This document shows positions 31,301-40,206 of a DNA stretch of 47,298 nt, one piece after another (positions within the stretch are counted from its first letter, which is position 1; every line of letters starts with the position of its first letter). A program made the translations under genes and the position numbers. The notes under the pieces were generated by a model. That model saw only the letters and a program-made list of their open reading frames with translations. It searched no databases and had not been told where the DNA came from. The stretch comes from DASZGI01 sp035938995. GTDB lineage: Bacteria > Actinomycetota > Actinomycetes > Streptomycetales > Catenulisporaceae. The stretch covers positions 1 through 47,298 of the forward strand of contig NZ_DASZGI010000022.1 of assembly GCF_035938995.1 (NCBI RefSeq), written 5' to 3'.

Positions 31301-32136
31301 TCGCCGCCGCGCGCGCCGCAGGAAGCGAGACGCCGTCCCGTGAGGCAGCGCCGTTCGATGTGGTGCTCGCCACCTCCATGCTGCAGGTCGGTGTGGACGT
31401 GACCCGGCTAGGGCTGATGCTTGTGGTGGGCCAGCCGAAGAACACCGCCGAGTACATTCAGGCATCCTCGCGCGTGGGCCGTGACCCGGACCGTCCGGGT
31501 CTCGTGGTCGCGCTGGGCAACTGGGCCAGGCCCCGGGACCTGGCGCACTTCGAGCAGTTCCGGCATTACCACGAGACGTTCTACGCACGCGTCGAGGCGC
31601 TGTCGGTGACGCCGTTCTCCGCGACCTCGCTCGAGCGCGGGCTCGACGCGGTGCTGGTGAGCGCCGCGCGGGTGATGCAGTCGGACCGGGCGCTCGGGCT
31701 GTCGGCCGAGCAGAGCGCGGGCCGCATCGGGAACGAGCACGCGTTCGTCGAGTCGCTGATCGAGACGTTGACGCAGCGGATCCGGCGCGCCGCCGGCAGC
31801 GAACTGTCGGCGGACCGCGCCCGGCAGCACCTGCTCAACGGGCTCGATCAGTGGGTCAAGCGGCGGCAATACCTGGCCGCGATCGGCAAGACGCTCGTCT
31901 ACGAGCGGCTCAAGGACGAAGCCCGCCACGGTCCGCTGCTGCTGAGCGCGGAGAACGCGCGCTGGGCGCGCAGCGCGGGCAGCAGGGACACCCCGCCATT
32001 CGTGGTGGCCAACTCCATGCGCGAGGTGCAGCCGGAAATCAACCTGCTGGTCAGTCCGATCAAGGAGAACCTCGTCTTCATGCCGCCGCCGGGCGCGCCC
32101 GACTGGGAGTTCACCCGTGCTGAGGAGGACGCGTGA
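28360..32136 (+). CDS. drmA: DISARM core helicase DrmA
   Basis: This 1258-aa protein carries a superfamily 2 helicase domain. Walker A is TGGGKT (509-514) in 'LLFFPTGGGKTEAYLGLAAF'. The DExH-type motif is DELH (766-769) in 'LIIQDELHLITG', and 'LVASTATARNA' follows. The C-terminal lobe has 'MLQVGVDVTRLGLMLVVGQP' and the arginine-finger motif 'QASSRVGRDPDRPG'. A four-Cys zinc site seems to lie between the motifs ('CPWCGSK', then 'YCGDELAAC'). The first 200 residues are acidic and low-complexity. With DrmB it forms the complex that recognises phage DNA in DISARM. The GTG start overlaps the drmMI stop. Confidence 0.93.
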   Translation: MSAPTTEPRPQQPSQPPAKEYRLKLTPDSRSWTARENLVDILERELLGPANGPEEVITASPDAAYLVGRIAPYKLTASKDDPKSAATTDGNGDSDDDGNGASTADIGDAVDALDGRGVPLTAVDDSFADADSSDGADSSEDLPQQRGLMIPASMGLRCQIPCDLESFTVTASWGVYTPIKSEDESSRQRSYKRTPVEIDTPIPVADLASGGTSEFPLKDKVVLRIDRHDDEAAGYRLIEIALCNDRETPRRIPVEAWLYQTKLTVNAGGAEVFLPVYDALTDTRREPNDEVRRLNLQYRDRLEFAAGRTCSVDWQVAPGARRASSVWTTWLPTCQTPQTDAQEIGAALLDMTLLAKASVDELRAGLTPIVSGYTAWLDGEQQRAEALPDHLRSEGLEAVGDARRVQQQLIDGLDHLLVDPEALRCFQFMNQVMAEQRIQSQVAARRANTPRESIKEARTAILDAEGAKAHSWRTFQLAFILMQLPLLTNPAAEKRSGELAQAQLLFFPTGGGKTEAYLGLAAFTFAIRRRQGAVMTADGAALDGMSGVAVLMRYTLRLLTAQQFQRATALVCAAEIERRRDEETWGTEPFRIGLWVGTDVSPKRYDEAAKQLLNVNGARSYRLTVLQIQRCPWCGSKIGAREVKAIEATRRVHVYCGDELAACPFAEGGEVAEGLPVLTVDEEIYRLAPAFVIATVDKFARLAREGEAAALFGYVSRRCARHGYVHPDYLPCDLTENGRHPAKDGLPAASVRPVGRLRPPDLIIQDELHLITGALGTTVGLFEVGIDVFCAWRDAEGRPVMPLLVASTATARNASDQVRALYGRDITIFPPQVLDAGSTFFSQEKPVTDDSPGRRYLGISTTGVRLTTAEIRIAEVLMAGGQELLNRSGRAADPYMTLVGYFSATRELAGMARYMADDVQTALSKGRPWSLLPRRTGTDFGQLNTAELTSRIASADITSTLDQMAVPFDPRFDSRAGKAALAAARAAGSETPSREAAPFDVVLATSMLQVGVDVTRLGLMLVVGQPKNTAEYIQASSRVGRDPDRPGLVVALGNWARPRDLAHFEQFRHYHETFYARVEALSVTPFSATSLERGLDAVLVSAARVMQSDRALGLSAEQSAGRIGNEHAFVESLIETLTQRIRRAAGSELSADRARQHLLNGLDQWVKRRQYLAAIGKTLVYERLKDEARHGPLLLSAENARWARSAGSRDTPPFVVANSMREVQPEINLLVSPIKENLVFMPPPGAPDWEFTRAEEDA

Positions 32137-34169
32137 GTATTGCGGAACAGGGAGCCGAGGCGCGGTTCCTGTACGACCCGGCGAACGCTGTCGACCCGCT
32201 GGGCGATGCGGAGCGCGAGTCCGAGCAGGGCCGCAAGCACAACAGGGCGAAGGTCGGCTCGGAGCGGCCTTCTTCGCTGCTCTACACCTACGGCCCCGGT
32301 GCGATCATGGACCTGCCGCAGTTCACGATCATGCCCACCGGCCTGGATGACTGGGAGCGGATCTGGCGTCGGCGCGACGGCGTCCCCGAGATCCGCGCAC
32401 CCAGGCTGCGCCAGGTCGTCGCCCTGCTGCTGCGCTCGCGCGACGTGCAACTGCGCCCGCACCCATGGCAGGCGAAGAAGGTGAGCATGTCCACCGAGGG
32501 CAACGACCTCGGCGTCCCGGCGCGCGTATTCCCGCAGTGGCTGCGGTGCACCGGCTGCGACATGCTCGGCACCGTCGCCCAGTTCGACTACACCAACACC
32601 CACCCCTACCGGACGGATCTGGCCTGCTTCGAGCACGCGCGCTGCACCGGCCGCGCCGGCGACCGTTCGCGCCGCCCGTCCCGGCGCACCGCGGTTCCGG
32701 CACGCTACCTGCTGGCCTGCGTCGACGGGCACCTCGACGAGTTCCCCTACGACCGGTGGGTGCACCACGGCGAGAAATGCAAGGAAGCGGAGTTTCCGGC
32801 GCTGAAGATGGTCGACCGCACCGGCGGCAAGGGCGCCTCGGCCACCATCCGCTGCGAATCCTGCGGGGCCCGACGGCCGATGAACGAGGCGCAGGGCGAG
32901 GCCGGGCGCGACAAGCTGCCGCGCTGCCGCGGTCGGCACCCGCACTTGGACGCCTTCTACCCCTGCCAGAACAAGACCCGGCTGATGCTCGTCGGCGCCT
33001 CCAACCTGTGGTTCGGGGCGACGACCTCCATCATCGTCATGCCCGAATCGGTCGAGGAACGCAGGACCGATCTCGCGGACAGGATCCGCATCGCGCTCGG
33101 CGAAAGCCGGCTGGCGAAATACCGCGACGATGTCGAGACGCTGCGCGACGTGCTCGAGGGCAAGGTCGACGTCACCGATCTGTCGGATGCGGAACTGGCC
33201 GGGGCGGCTGCCGCGGCGTCGGCCCCGCCGGAACCCGCCGCCGAGCAGGAGCAGCGCATCCGCGACTGGGACCCGGTGGACCTGCTCGTCCCGGAGTGGT
33301 CCTACCTGCAGCGGCCGGTCAACGGACCGCTCGTCGAAGACCCGATAAGCGGACTGACGCTCTCACAGCGCGACCTCGACCCGGACTTGGCGTCGCAGAT
33401 CGACCGGGTGCTCGCGGTGGAAAGGCTGCGCAAGGTCAACGCCCTGGTCGGATTCACCAGAATCGACACGCTCGACCGCGTCGGAGACGTGCCCGGCCGG
33501 CTCGTCCCGCTCACCCGGGCCGAGCGCCCGGAGTGGACGGTGGCGACCGAGGACCACGGCGAGGGCATCTTCCTCAGACTCCACGAGCAGACGGTCGCGG
33601 CCTGGGAACAGCGGATCCTCGCCTCCGATCTTTGGGAGGCCCACCGCCAGGCCCACCGGCGTAACTTCCACCGCCGCTTCTCCGACACCGCGGCGAACGT
33701 GGACCCGGACACCAGGCTGCGCGGCCCGCGCTATTGGCTCATTCACACCTTCGCGCACGCCATGATCCGCGAACTCGCCATGACCTGTGGCTATTCGGCG
33801 GCCAGTTTGAGCGAGCGGCTCTACGCCTGGCCCGGAACCGACAACCGTGCGCCTGCGGCGGGGCTGCTGATCTGCACCACCGCCTCCGACAGCGACGGCA
33901 CGCTCGGCGGCCTGGTCCAGCTGAGCGAGCCGGCGCGACTGCGCCGTGTCGTGCACAACGCGCTCGACCGGGCCACACGCTGCTCCTCCGACCCGGTCTG
34001 CGCCAAGCGCACACCCCAGGACCCGGAGGACTTCTTGCACGGAGCCGCCTGCCACTGCTGCGTCATGGCCTCGGAGACCTCATGCGAACGAGCCAACCGG
34101 TTCCTGGACCGCAGGTTCCTGATCGATCTGCCCGGGAGCGACCTTGGCTTCTTCGACCGAGCCGATTGA
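32133..34169 (+). CDS. drmB: DISARM core protein DrmB (DUF1998)
   Basis: This 678-aa protein has the DUF1998 C-terminal domain: 'LIHTFAHAMIRELAMTCGYS' and 'TTASDSDGTLGGLVQLSEP', ending in a Cys/His cluster (about residues 620-655, including 'GAACHCCVMASETSCER'). Two further CxxC pairs lie upstream (Cys139/Cys142 and Cys241/Cys244). DrmB partners DrmA; the DrmAB complex binds phage DNA at the start of restriction. The GTG start overlaps the drmA stop by 4 nt and has GAGGAG just upstream. The 3' end overlaps drmC by 26 nt. Confidence 0.93.
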   Translation: MSIAEQGAEARFLYDPANAVDPLGDAERESEQGRKHNRAKVGSERPSSLLYTYGPGAIMDLPQFTIMPTGLDDWERIWRRRDGVPEIRAPRLRQVVALLLRSRDVQLRPHPWQAKKVSMSTEGNDLGVPARVFPQWLRCTGCDMLGTVAQFDYTNTHPYRTDLACFEHARCTGRAGDRSRRPSRRTAVPARYLLACVDGHLDEFPYDRWVHHGEKCKEAEFPALKMVDRTGGKGASATIRCESCGARRPMNEAQGEAGRDKLPRCRGRHPHLDAFYPCQNKTRLMLVGASNLWFGATTSIIVMPESVEERRTDLADRIRIALGESRLAKYRDDVETLRDVLEGKVDVTDLSDAELAGAAAAASAPPEPAAEQEQRIRDWDPVDLLVPEWSYLQRPVNGPLVEDPISGLTLSQRDLDPDLASQIDRVLAVERLRKVNALVGFTRIDTLDRVGDVPGRLVPLTRAERPEWTVATEDHGEGIFLRLHEQTVAAWEQRILASDLWEAHRQAHRRNFHRRFSDTAANVDPDTRLRGPRYWLIHTFAHAMIRELAMTCGYSAASLSERLYAWPGTDNRAPAAGLLICTTASDSDGTLGGLVQLSEPARLRRVVHNALDRATRCSSDPVCAKRTPQDPEDFLHGAACHCCVMASETSCERANRFLDRRFLIDLPGSDLGFFDRAD

Positions 34170-34974
34170 CCGCGACGCGGCGATGCGGATCGGCCGCCTG
34201 CTCGGCGGCACCGAGGCGAGAGCGATCGCCGACCGGCTCGCCGACGGGTACACCCTGACGGCGGCACTCAAGGTGGTGCCGATAGGCCGGCGCGAGGAGA
34301 TCAGGACGCTGTTGGAGGCGCCAGCCGCCGGTACAGACGGACGCGGCTGGATCATCGCGCTGCTGCGGGCTGTCGAAGGCGCCAGAGCGGTGACGACCGC
34401 GCTGGACCCGGTGTGGACCATGCCGGGCCACCTGTCTCGCAGCGGCCCGCTGACCAGCTCGGTCGCGCGGCTGGTCGATGGCGCCCGCCAGTCGGTCACG
34501 TGCTCGACGTTCAATTTCCAGACCACATCGAGCCTGTGGCTGGCGCTGGCCCGCGCGGCCGAGCGCCCGGAGATCGAGGTGCGGCTATACCTCGACGCCG
34601 ACGCCGCTGACCGCGATCGCCGGCCCGGTACGCCCGGCACCGCGCAGATCGCCGCGCACCTGCGCGGGGCCATAGTGCTGCGTACCAAGGCGTTCGACGG
34701 GGTCACGGTCCGCAACCACGCGAAGCTTCTCGTCGTCGACCACCGTTTCCTTCTGGTGACCAGTGCGAACTTCTCCTGGAGCGCTGAGCACGGCAACGTC
34801 GAGTTCGGCGTGGTCATCGACAACCCGAACCTGGCCGATCGCGTCGAACGGGAACTGCGACGCGTCGAAAACCTCCTCTACGAACCGGTGCCTGATCACC
34901 GTCGCTCGTCGGCGCGTGACCTGCGGCTGCGTGAACCCCCACGCGATTCCGGTGGGCGACTCGAGCGCCCCTGA
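34144..34974 (+). CDS. drmC: DISARM phospholipase-D-fold protein DrmC
   Basis: This 276-aa protein has one PLD HKD motif: His192, Lys194 and Asp199 in 'VRNHAKLLVVDHRFLLVTSA', followed by the usual 'NFSWSAEHGNVEFG'. The N-terminal half is helical, with a possible HTH. PLD-fold enzymes of this size usually act as dimers on nucleic acid. DrmC is present in all DISARM loci, though experiments on other systems found it partly dispensable. The TTG start at 34144 has GGGAG 5 nt upstream and lies inside the end of drmB, so it is translationally coupled. Confidence 0.9.
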   Translation: MASSTEPIDRDAAMRIGRLLGGTEARAIADRLADGYTLTAALKVVPIGRREEIRTLLEAPAAGTDGRGWIIALLRAVEGARAVTTALDPVWTMPGHLSRSGPLTSSVARLVDGARQSVTCSTFNFQTTSSLWLALARAAERPEIEVRLYLDADAADRDRRPGTPGTAQIAAHLRGAIVLRTKAFDGVTVRNHAKLLVVDHRFLLVTSANFSWSAEHGNVEFGVVIDNPNLADRVERELRRVENLLYEPVPDHRRSSARDLRLREPPRDSGGRLERP

Positions 34975-35036
34975 CCCGGCGGCGGCACAACGTCAGCCAT
35001 GTCACATATCCATGAAGGCGAAGGCAGGGTACGGCG

Positions 35037-36869
35037 GTGCGGGAAATTCTCGGGAAAGCGAAGACGGTCCGCGAACTGCTCAAGGGGGTCAAATACTCGA
35101 TCGACTACTACCAGCGCGAGTACAAGTGGCACGACAAGCAGATCCGCGAACTGGTCGACGACCTGACCGGAAAGTTCCTGGAAGGATACGACGCCTCCCA
35201 TCCGCGCGAGAAGGTCGCCGAATACCCACACTACTTCCTCGGCTCGATCATCATCAGCAAGACCGATGCGGCAAGCAACATCGTCGACGGCCAGCAGCGG
35301 CTGACGAGCCTGACGCTGCTGCTGGTCCTGCTGCGGAACCTGCAGGCCGGGTTCCCGCACCCGGTCAACGTCGACGAGCTGATCCTGTCCGAGAAATACG
35401 GCAAAAAGAGCTTCAACCTGCACGTCGACGAACGCATGGCTTGCATGGAAGCGCTATACGGGGGACTGGCGTACGACACCGCCGATCGCCCGGAGTCGGT
35501 CCGCAACCTCCATGATCGCTATCGCACTCTGGAGGAGTACTTCCCCGAGGAACTGCGCGGCCACGCCATGCCGTACTTCATCGACTGGCTGCTCGAGAAC
35601 GTCCACCTCGTGGAGATCACCGCGTATTCCGACGACGATGCGTACACCATCTTCGAGTCGATGAACGACAGGGGCCTGTCCCTGAGCCCAACTGAAATGC
35701 TCAAGGGGTACCTACTCGCCAACATCACCGATCCCGCACAGCGCCAGAACGCCGACACCCGGTGGCGCTCGCGCATCGGGCAGTTGGACGAGGCCGGCAA
35801 GGACGTCGAATCTGACTTCTTCAAGGCATGGCTGCGCAGCCGCTACGCCACAAAAATCCGTGAGCGGCGCAAGGGTGCGCGCCCCGAGGACTTCGACCGG
35901 ATCGGCACGGAGTACCACCGGTGGCTGCGCAACACGAGCACCGAGATCGGCCTGCAGCCGGGAACCGGGGACTTCTACCGCTTCATCGACAGCGACTTCG
36001 ACTTCTACAGCCGCTGGTACCTGCGGCTGATCGACGCCTCGAACGCACCCATCGATGGACTCGAGCACGTGCTGTACAACGCCCAGAACGGCTTCACCCT
36101 CCAGTACATGCTGCTGCTCGCCCCGCTGACGACGAGTGACAGCGACACGCAGGCGCTGCGCAAGGTGGATCTGGTCGCAAGGTACGTCGATATTCTGCTG
36201 GCTCGGCGCATCTGGAACTCCCGCAGCATCGCGTACTCGACGATGCAGTACGCGATGTTCCTCGTGATGCGCGAGATCAGAGGACTCGACCTCGACGCGC
36301 TGGGCAAACACCTGCATGCGAAGCTCGCCGAGGATGGCGAGACATTCGCAACCAACGACCGGCCCCGGGTCCACCAGCAGAACCGCCACGCGATCCACCG
36401 CCTGCTGGCCCGGGTGACCGACTACGTCGAGACCCGCTCCGGCCAGGCCTCCCGCTACACCGAGTACGTCAACATGGGCAAGGTCCGGTACGAGGTCGAG
36501 CACATCTGGGCGGACCACCCCGAGCGCCACACGGGCGAGTTCACGCACCCGGCCGACTTCGCCGAGCACCGCAACCGGCTCGGCGGGCTGTTGCTGTTGC
36601 CCAAGAGCTTCAACGCCAGCTACGGCGACCTTCCCTACGCGGACAAGCTCCCGCACTACAACACCCAGAACCTCCTGGCCCGGTCGCTGCACCCGCAGTG
36701 CTACGGCCACAACCCGGGGTTCGTCGGCTTCGCGCAGTCCACCGGCCTGCCCTTCCGCCCGCACGGCCACTTCGCCAAGACCGACCTGGAGGAGCGGACC
36801 GAGCTGTACCGGCGCCTTGCGCAGGTGGTCTGGGACCCGCAGGACCTGCTTCGGTATGCGTCTAACTGA
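35037..36869 (+). CDS. DUF262 / DUF1524 protein (GmrSD-like type IV restriction enzyme)
   Basis: This 610-aa protein fuses both halves of the GmrSD family. The N-terminal DUF262 domain has 'YYQREYKWHDKQI' and the nucleotide-binding 'DGQQRLT' at residues 84-90. The 'FESMNDRGLSLSPTEMLKGY' region is also typical. The C-terminal DUF1524 HNH-type nuclease has 'VRYEVEHIWADH' (Glu488, His489), and 'HRNRLGGLLLLPKSFNASYG' supplies the Asn/His ligands. Relatives cut glucosylated or otherwise modified phage DNA, or sense phosphorothioate (SspE). It is 62 nt downstream of drmC on the same strand and may be cotranscribed, so it could cover phages whose modified DNA evades DISARM. Confidence 0.87.
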   Translation: MREILGKAKTVRELLKGVKYSIDYYQREYKWHDKQIRELVDDLTGKFLEGYDASHPREKVAEYPHYFLGSIIISKTDAASNIVDGQQRLTSLTLLLVLLRNLQAGFPHPVNVDELILSEKYGKKSFNLHVDERMACMEALYGGLAYDTADRPESVRNLHDRYRTLEEYFPEELRGHAMPYFIDWLLENVHLVEITAYSDDDAYTIFESMNDRGLSLSPTEMLKGYLLANITDPAQRQNADTRWRSRIGQLDEAGKDVESDFFKAWLRSRYATKIRERRKGARPEDFDRIGTEYHRWLRNTSTEIGLQPGTGDFYRFIDSDFDFYSRWYLRLIDASNAPIDGLEHVLYNAQNGFTLQYMLLLAPLTTSDSDTQALRKVDLVARYVDILLARRIWNSRSIAYSTMQYAMFLVMREIRGLDLDALGKHLHAKLAEDGETFATNDRPRVHQQNRHAIHRLLARVTDYVETRSGQASRYTEYVNMGKVRYEVEHIWADHPERHTGEFTHPADFAEHRNRLGGLLLLPKSFNASYGDLPYADKLPHYNTQNLLARSLHPQCYGHNPGFVGFAQSTGLPFRPHGHFAKTDLEERTELYRRLAQVVWDPQDLLRYASN

Positions 36870-36954
36870 CTCCCGACAGCAGCACGAAGGCGGTTGGTCG
36901 GCGGGCGGGCGCCGGATCCGCTTGCCGGAGTCCGGCCGCTGCGATAGTTGAACG

Positions 36955-37605
36955 GTGAGATCAAGCGACGCACTGCGTAGGCTCGGCGCCTTGAGCGCTG
37001 GGCAACAGGGGCTGGTGACCGCAGCCGGGGCCAACGCTGTCGGCGTCGACGGCAGTGCCAGGCGGCGACTCGTATGTGAAGGCGCGCTGGATGCCGTCGG
37101 TCCCGGCGTGTATCTGCTCGACGGGTTTCCGGAGCCTAGCCATCTCGAGATCCGGGTCGCGTGGCTGCGCCTGGACCCCGCGATGCCCGCGCGGGAACGC
37201 GACGGGCTGGGGACCAACGACGGAGTCGTCTCCCACCGCTCGGCCTGCGTGGTACACGGGCTCGGGGACATCCCGGCACCCACAGTCGAACTGATCGTGC
37301 CCAGGCGCCGCAGGATCACCGGCCCCTGGCTCCGGCTGAGGGTGCGTACTGAATTGTCGGTGTGCGAGGTGACGATGCTCGACGGACTGCCGGTCACCAC
37401 TGTGGCGCTCACGATCATCGACCTGTTGCGTGACCGCGCCGATGGAGGCCACGTCGGCGGCGTGATCCTGGACGCCGAGCGGCGGGGCCTCATCGACCCG
37501 GACCAGTTCGCGCCGCGAGTGGAGAAGTTCGCACCCTCCTACGCGATGCCGCGTGCCAGCGGCCGCGACCTGCTGTCCGTGCTCGTTTCGATGGCCGCAC
37601 CGTAG
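36955..37605 (+). CDS. AbiEi-like winged-helix protein (type IV antitoxin family), without visible toxin
   Basis: This 216-aa protein begins with an AbiEi-type N-terminal winged helix ('GALSAGQQGLVTAAGANAVG', then 'RRRLVCEGALDAVGPGVYLL'). It continues with the AbiEi C-terminal-like region 'NDGVVSHRSACVVHGLGDIP' and 'VTTVALTIIDLLRDRADGGH'. AbiEi represses and neutralises the AbiEii nucleotidyltransferase toxin. No AbiEii gene follows: the next 251 bp (37606-37856) hold nothing I recognise, and then the transposase begins. It may be an orphan regulator, as many actinobacterial AbiEi-like proteins are. The GTG start lacks an obvious ribosome site. Confidence 0.8.
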   Translation: MRSSDALRRLGALSAGQQGLVTAAGANAVGVDGSARRRLVCEGALDAVGPGVYLLDGFPEPSHLEIRVAWLRLDPAMPARERDGLGTNDGVVSHRSACVVHGLGDIPAPTVELIVPRRRRITGPWLRLRVRTELSVCEVTMLDGLPVTTVALTIIDLLRDRADGGHVGGVILDAERRGLIDPDQFAPRVEKFAPSYAMPRASGRDLLSVLVSMAAP

Positions 37606-37856
37606 CCGCGCACCCACCGGGCGTCTGCGTCGCCCCGGACGACGGATCGCACCGAGGCGCGGCGGCGAGCAGTCCCCGGGGGGTCGGCCCCGACCGATAT
37701 CGGCGCGCCCAACCGCACCACACAGGAGCGTACGGGGGTGGATGAGGCGCACTGGATCATTTTGCCTCCTCCGGCATCTGACTCGTGCGACGCTCAAGGT
37801 GAAGGTCGACACGTATGGGGACGACAGGTCGCACGACCCGGCACGGGAGTGAATAC

Positions 37857-39422
37857 ATGACCACCGGGAACTGGGCTGATAGCGACAGCGAGCGGGCGCT
37901 GCTGCGCCAGGCTGCTGTCCGACGACTGGTGCAGTTGCGAGCACGTGACGAGCTGACCGCCGCCCACATCGCCACGGTCGCGTCGATGATGGGCAGAACC
38001 GCGAAAACCGTACGGCGATGGATCGAGGCCGCCGTCGACCCGGCCAGTGCGCGCGGGCGCACACGCTTCGAGATCAACGACGCATTGCGCGTCCGGCTGG
38101 CCTACCACCGCGGGAATGCCGCGGCTTTGCACCGGGAGCTGGCCGAGCAGGCGCGCTCTTCCGACCGACCGGCACCGAGCGTGCACACGGTGCAGCGCGC
38201 CGTACGCCGCGATCTGACTCGCGGCGAGCGCTCCGGTCTCAAAGATGGCGAGCGTGCCCGGCGCCGGCACGACGTGTATATGCGCCGCCCCGAGGTGTGC
38301 CGCAATGCGGTGTGGGAAGGCGACCACGTCGAGGCCTCGAACTGGGTGGACGTGGACGGCGAGCTGCGCAAGCCGTGGATCACCTGGTTCGTGGACTGCG
38401 GTACGAACGCCGTATGCGGCGCCGCTATCACCCCCAGCTATCCTTCGCGCGAATCGATCCTCGTCGCCCTGCGCGCCAGCATCTCGCGCGGCGCAGGGTT
38501 CGGGCCTTTCGGCGGCCTTCCCGGGATGATCCGCATCGACCGCGGCAAAGACTTCCTGTCCAAAGCCGTCGCCTCCTCGATGGCGGTGTTCGCCGTGCAG
38601 GTATCCGATCTGCCGGGCTACACCCCGCACCTCAAGGGCCGGGTCGAAGCCGTCAACGGCGCATTCAAGACCCAACTGTGTGCGCGACTGCCGCGCTTCA
38701 CCGGCGAGGCGAAGCTGGCCAACAACAAGGGCGCCGACCCTCACGCTCCGCCGCTGAGGTTCGAGGCGTTCGTCGCCGAGGTACTCGGATGGGTCCAGGA
38801 CTGGAACACCACGAACGCGATGCCGACCCTCGGCGGACGCACTCCGCTGCAAGCCTGGACCGAGGACCCGACGCCGATCGAGGAGGTCCCCGAGCACGAC
38901 CTGGCGCTGTTCACGCTGGAAGACGACGGCAGAGCCCGCATGATCACCACCAAGGGCGTCTCCTTCCACGGCACGCTCTACGTGGGCGAGGGCATGGTCG
39001 GGCGCGCAGGCGACCGCGTTCGCGTGCGCTGGATGCCGAACCACCCCGAAGTGATCGAGGTCTTCGACGCCGCCACCGGCGAATACCTCGGCCCCGCGCA
39101 CCCCGACGACCAGGCCAGCCCGGAGCAGGTCAAGCAGCTGATCAAGGCGCGTGCGCGCAAGGCCCGGCAACTGCGCCAGGACCTGGCCGCCGCCGAGCGC
39201 GAGCGCCGCGTCCGGTACGCGGCTGCCACCACTGCCGCACCGCCGCAGGTCCTTGGTTCGGTCAGCGCGCTTGAGGCCGAGACGGAGCTCGCCGAGGCCG
39301 GCGCGCTCGACGCTGGCGCGCAGGCGATGCCCGACCTGTTCGCCCGGCGCCACCCGGCCCCGGGCTGGGTCATGCCTCGCATCAGGAACGGGGAAGCTGT
39401 CGACGGTGAAGCCGATGGCTGA
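37857..39422 (+). CDS. DDE transposase of the Mu/TnsB/TniA family
   Basis: This 521-aa protein is the probable strand-transfer transposase of the element. N-terminal HTHs ('AHIATVASMMGRTAKTVRRW') precede an RNase-H-fold catalytic core with Asp156 ('VWEGDHVEA'), Asp228 ('MIRIDRGKDFLS') and Glu264 ('LKGRVEAVNGAFKTQ'). The 35-residue gap between the second Asp and the Glu is the classic DDE(35) spacing. A Mu-type C-terminal beta-barrel follows ('GVSFHGTLYVGEGMVGRAGD'), and a basic coiled tail ends the protein. ATG 37857 has GGGAG upstream; ATG 37815 is an alternative. It is the first gene of a five-gene overlapping operon pointing to the right end. Confidence 0.9.
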   Translation: MTTGNWADSDSERALLRQAAVRRLVQLRARDELTAAHIATVASMMGRTAKTVRRWIEAAVDPASARGRTRFEINDALRVRLAYHRGNAAALHRELAEQARSSDRPAPSVHTVQRAVRRDLTRGERSGLKDGERARRRHDVYMRRPEVCRNAVWEGDHVEASNWVDVDGELRKPWITWFVDCGTNAVCGAAITPSYPSRESILVALRASISRGAGFGPFGGLPGMIRIDRGKDFLSKAVASSMAVFAVQVSDLPGYTPHLKGRVEAVNGAFKTQLCARLPRFTGEAKLANNKGADPHAPPLRFEAFVAEVLGWVQDWNTTNAMPTLGGRTPLQAWTEDPTPIEEVPEHDLALFTLEDDGRARMITTKGVSFHGTLYVGEGMVGRAGDRVRVRWMPNHPEVIEVFDAATGEYLGPAHPDDQASPEQVKQLIKARARKARQLRQDLAAAERERRVRYAAATTAAPPQVLGSVSALEAETELAEAGALDAGAQAMPDLFARRHPAPGWVMPRIRNGEAVDGEADG

Positions 39423-40206
39423 GCAGATCGAGACGGTGTCCGGCGAGCCGGCCTGGGTGGGCGAACACGACCAGGCCGACCATTACCTGCACCTGCAGGA
39501 CGCGAACATCGTCGGCACCCGTGCGCTGCTCACCTGTCAGGACAATCTCGACGACGTCATCGAGGCCGCCGCGATGGCCTGCATGCACGGCAGCGCGGGC
39601 TTCGGCAAGTCACTCGCGGTCAACGCCTCCCTGCGTGCGCTGGCGCCGCACAACACCGTCCGGGTCGTTTTCCGCTCCCGGCCGACCACGCGCGACATCC
39701 GCCACGCCCTGTTCCACGGCCTGCACCTCCCGGGACAGCCGCCCGGACACCCGATCGAGTTCGACAGGCTGCTCAAAGCCGCACTGGCCGACCGGTTCCG
39801 AGTGCTGGTGTGCGACGAGGCCCAGTGGATGTCCCGGGAATGCTTCGAGTACTGGAGGCACTTGTGGGACGACCCGTCCACGCAGATCGCGGTCGTGTTC
39901 GTCGGCGGAGGCGACTGCTACCGGGTCTTGAGCCGCGAACCGATGCTCGCCTCCCGGATCTACCTGTGGCAGAGGTTCCGCAAGATGGAACCGGAGGAGA
40001 TCCTCTCGGTCATCCCCGCCTTCCACCCGGTCTGGTCCGAGGCACCCGACCAGCTGATCAGCTACGCGGACCTCCACGCGGGCCACGGCAACTTCCGCAA
40101 CTGGGCGCGGATCACGAACCACGTTCTGCAGGCCCGGCGCCGCGGCGGCGCCGACCTCGACGCGGACCTGCTCAAATGGATCTTCTCCCGCCTCGGCGGC
40201 GGATGA
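39406..40206 (+). CDS. TnsC/TniB-like AAA ATPase
   Basis: This 266-aa protein is the likely transposition regulator ATPase. Walker A is GSAGFGKS at residues 62-69, Walker B is 'VLVCDEAQW' with Asp137-Glu138, and a sensor-type strand 'IAVVFVGGGD' follows. TnsC/TniB/MuB-type ATPases choose the target DNA and activate the transposase. I chose GTG 39406 because GGGGAAG lies 9 nt upstream; ATG 39415 is the alternative and overlaps the transposase stop by 8 nt. Its own TGA overlaps the next ATG. Confidence 0.88.
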   Translation: MKPMAEQIETVSGEPAWVGEHDQADHYLHLQDANIVGTRALLTCQDNLDDVIEAAAMACMHGSAGFGKSLAVNASLRALAPHNTVRVVFRSRPTTRDIRHALFHGLHLPGQPPGHPIEFDRLLKAALADRFRVLVCDEAQWMSRECFEYWRHLWDDPSTQIAVVFVGGGDCYRVLSREPMLASRIYLWQRFRKMEPEEILSVIPAFHPVWSEAPDQLISYADLHAGHGNFRNWARITNHVLQARRRGGADLDADLLKWIFSRLGGG

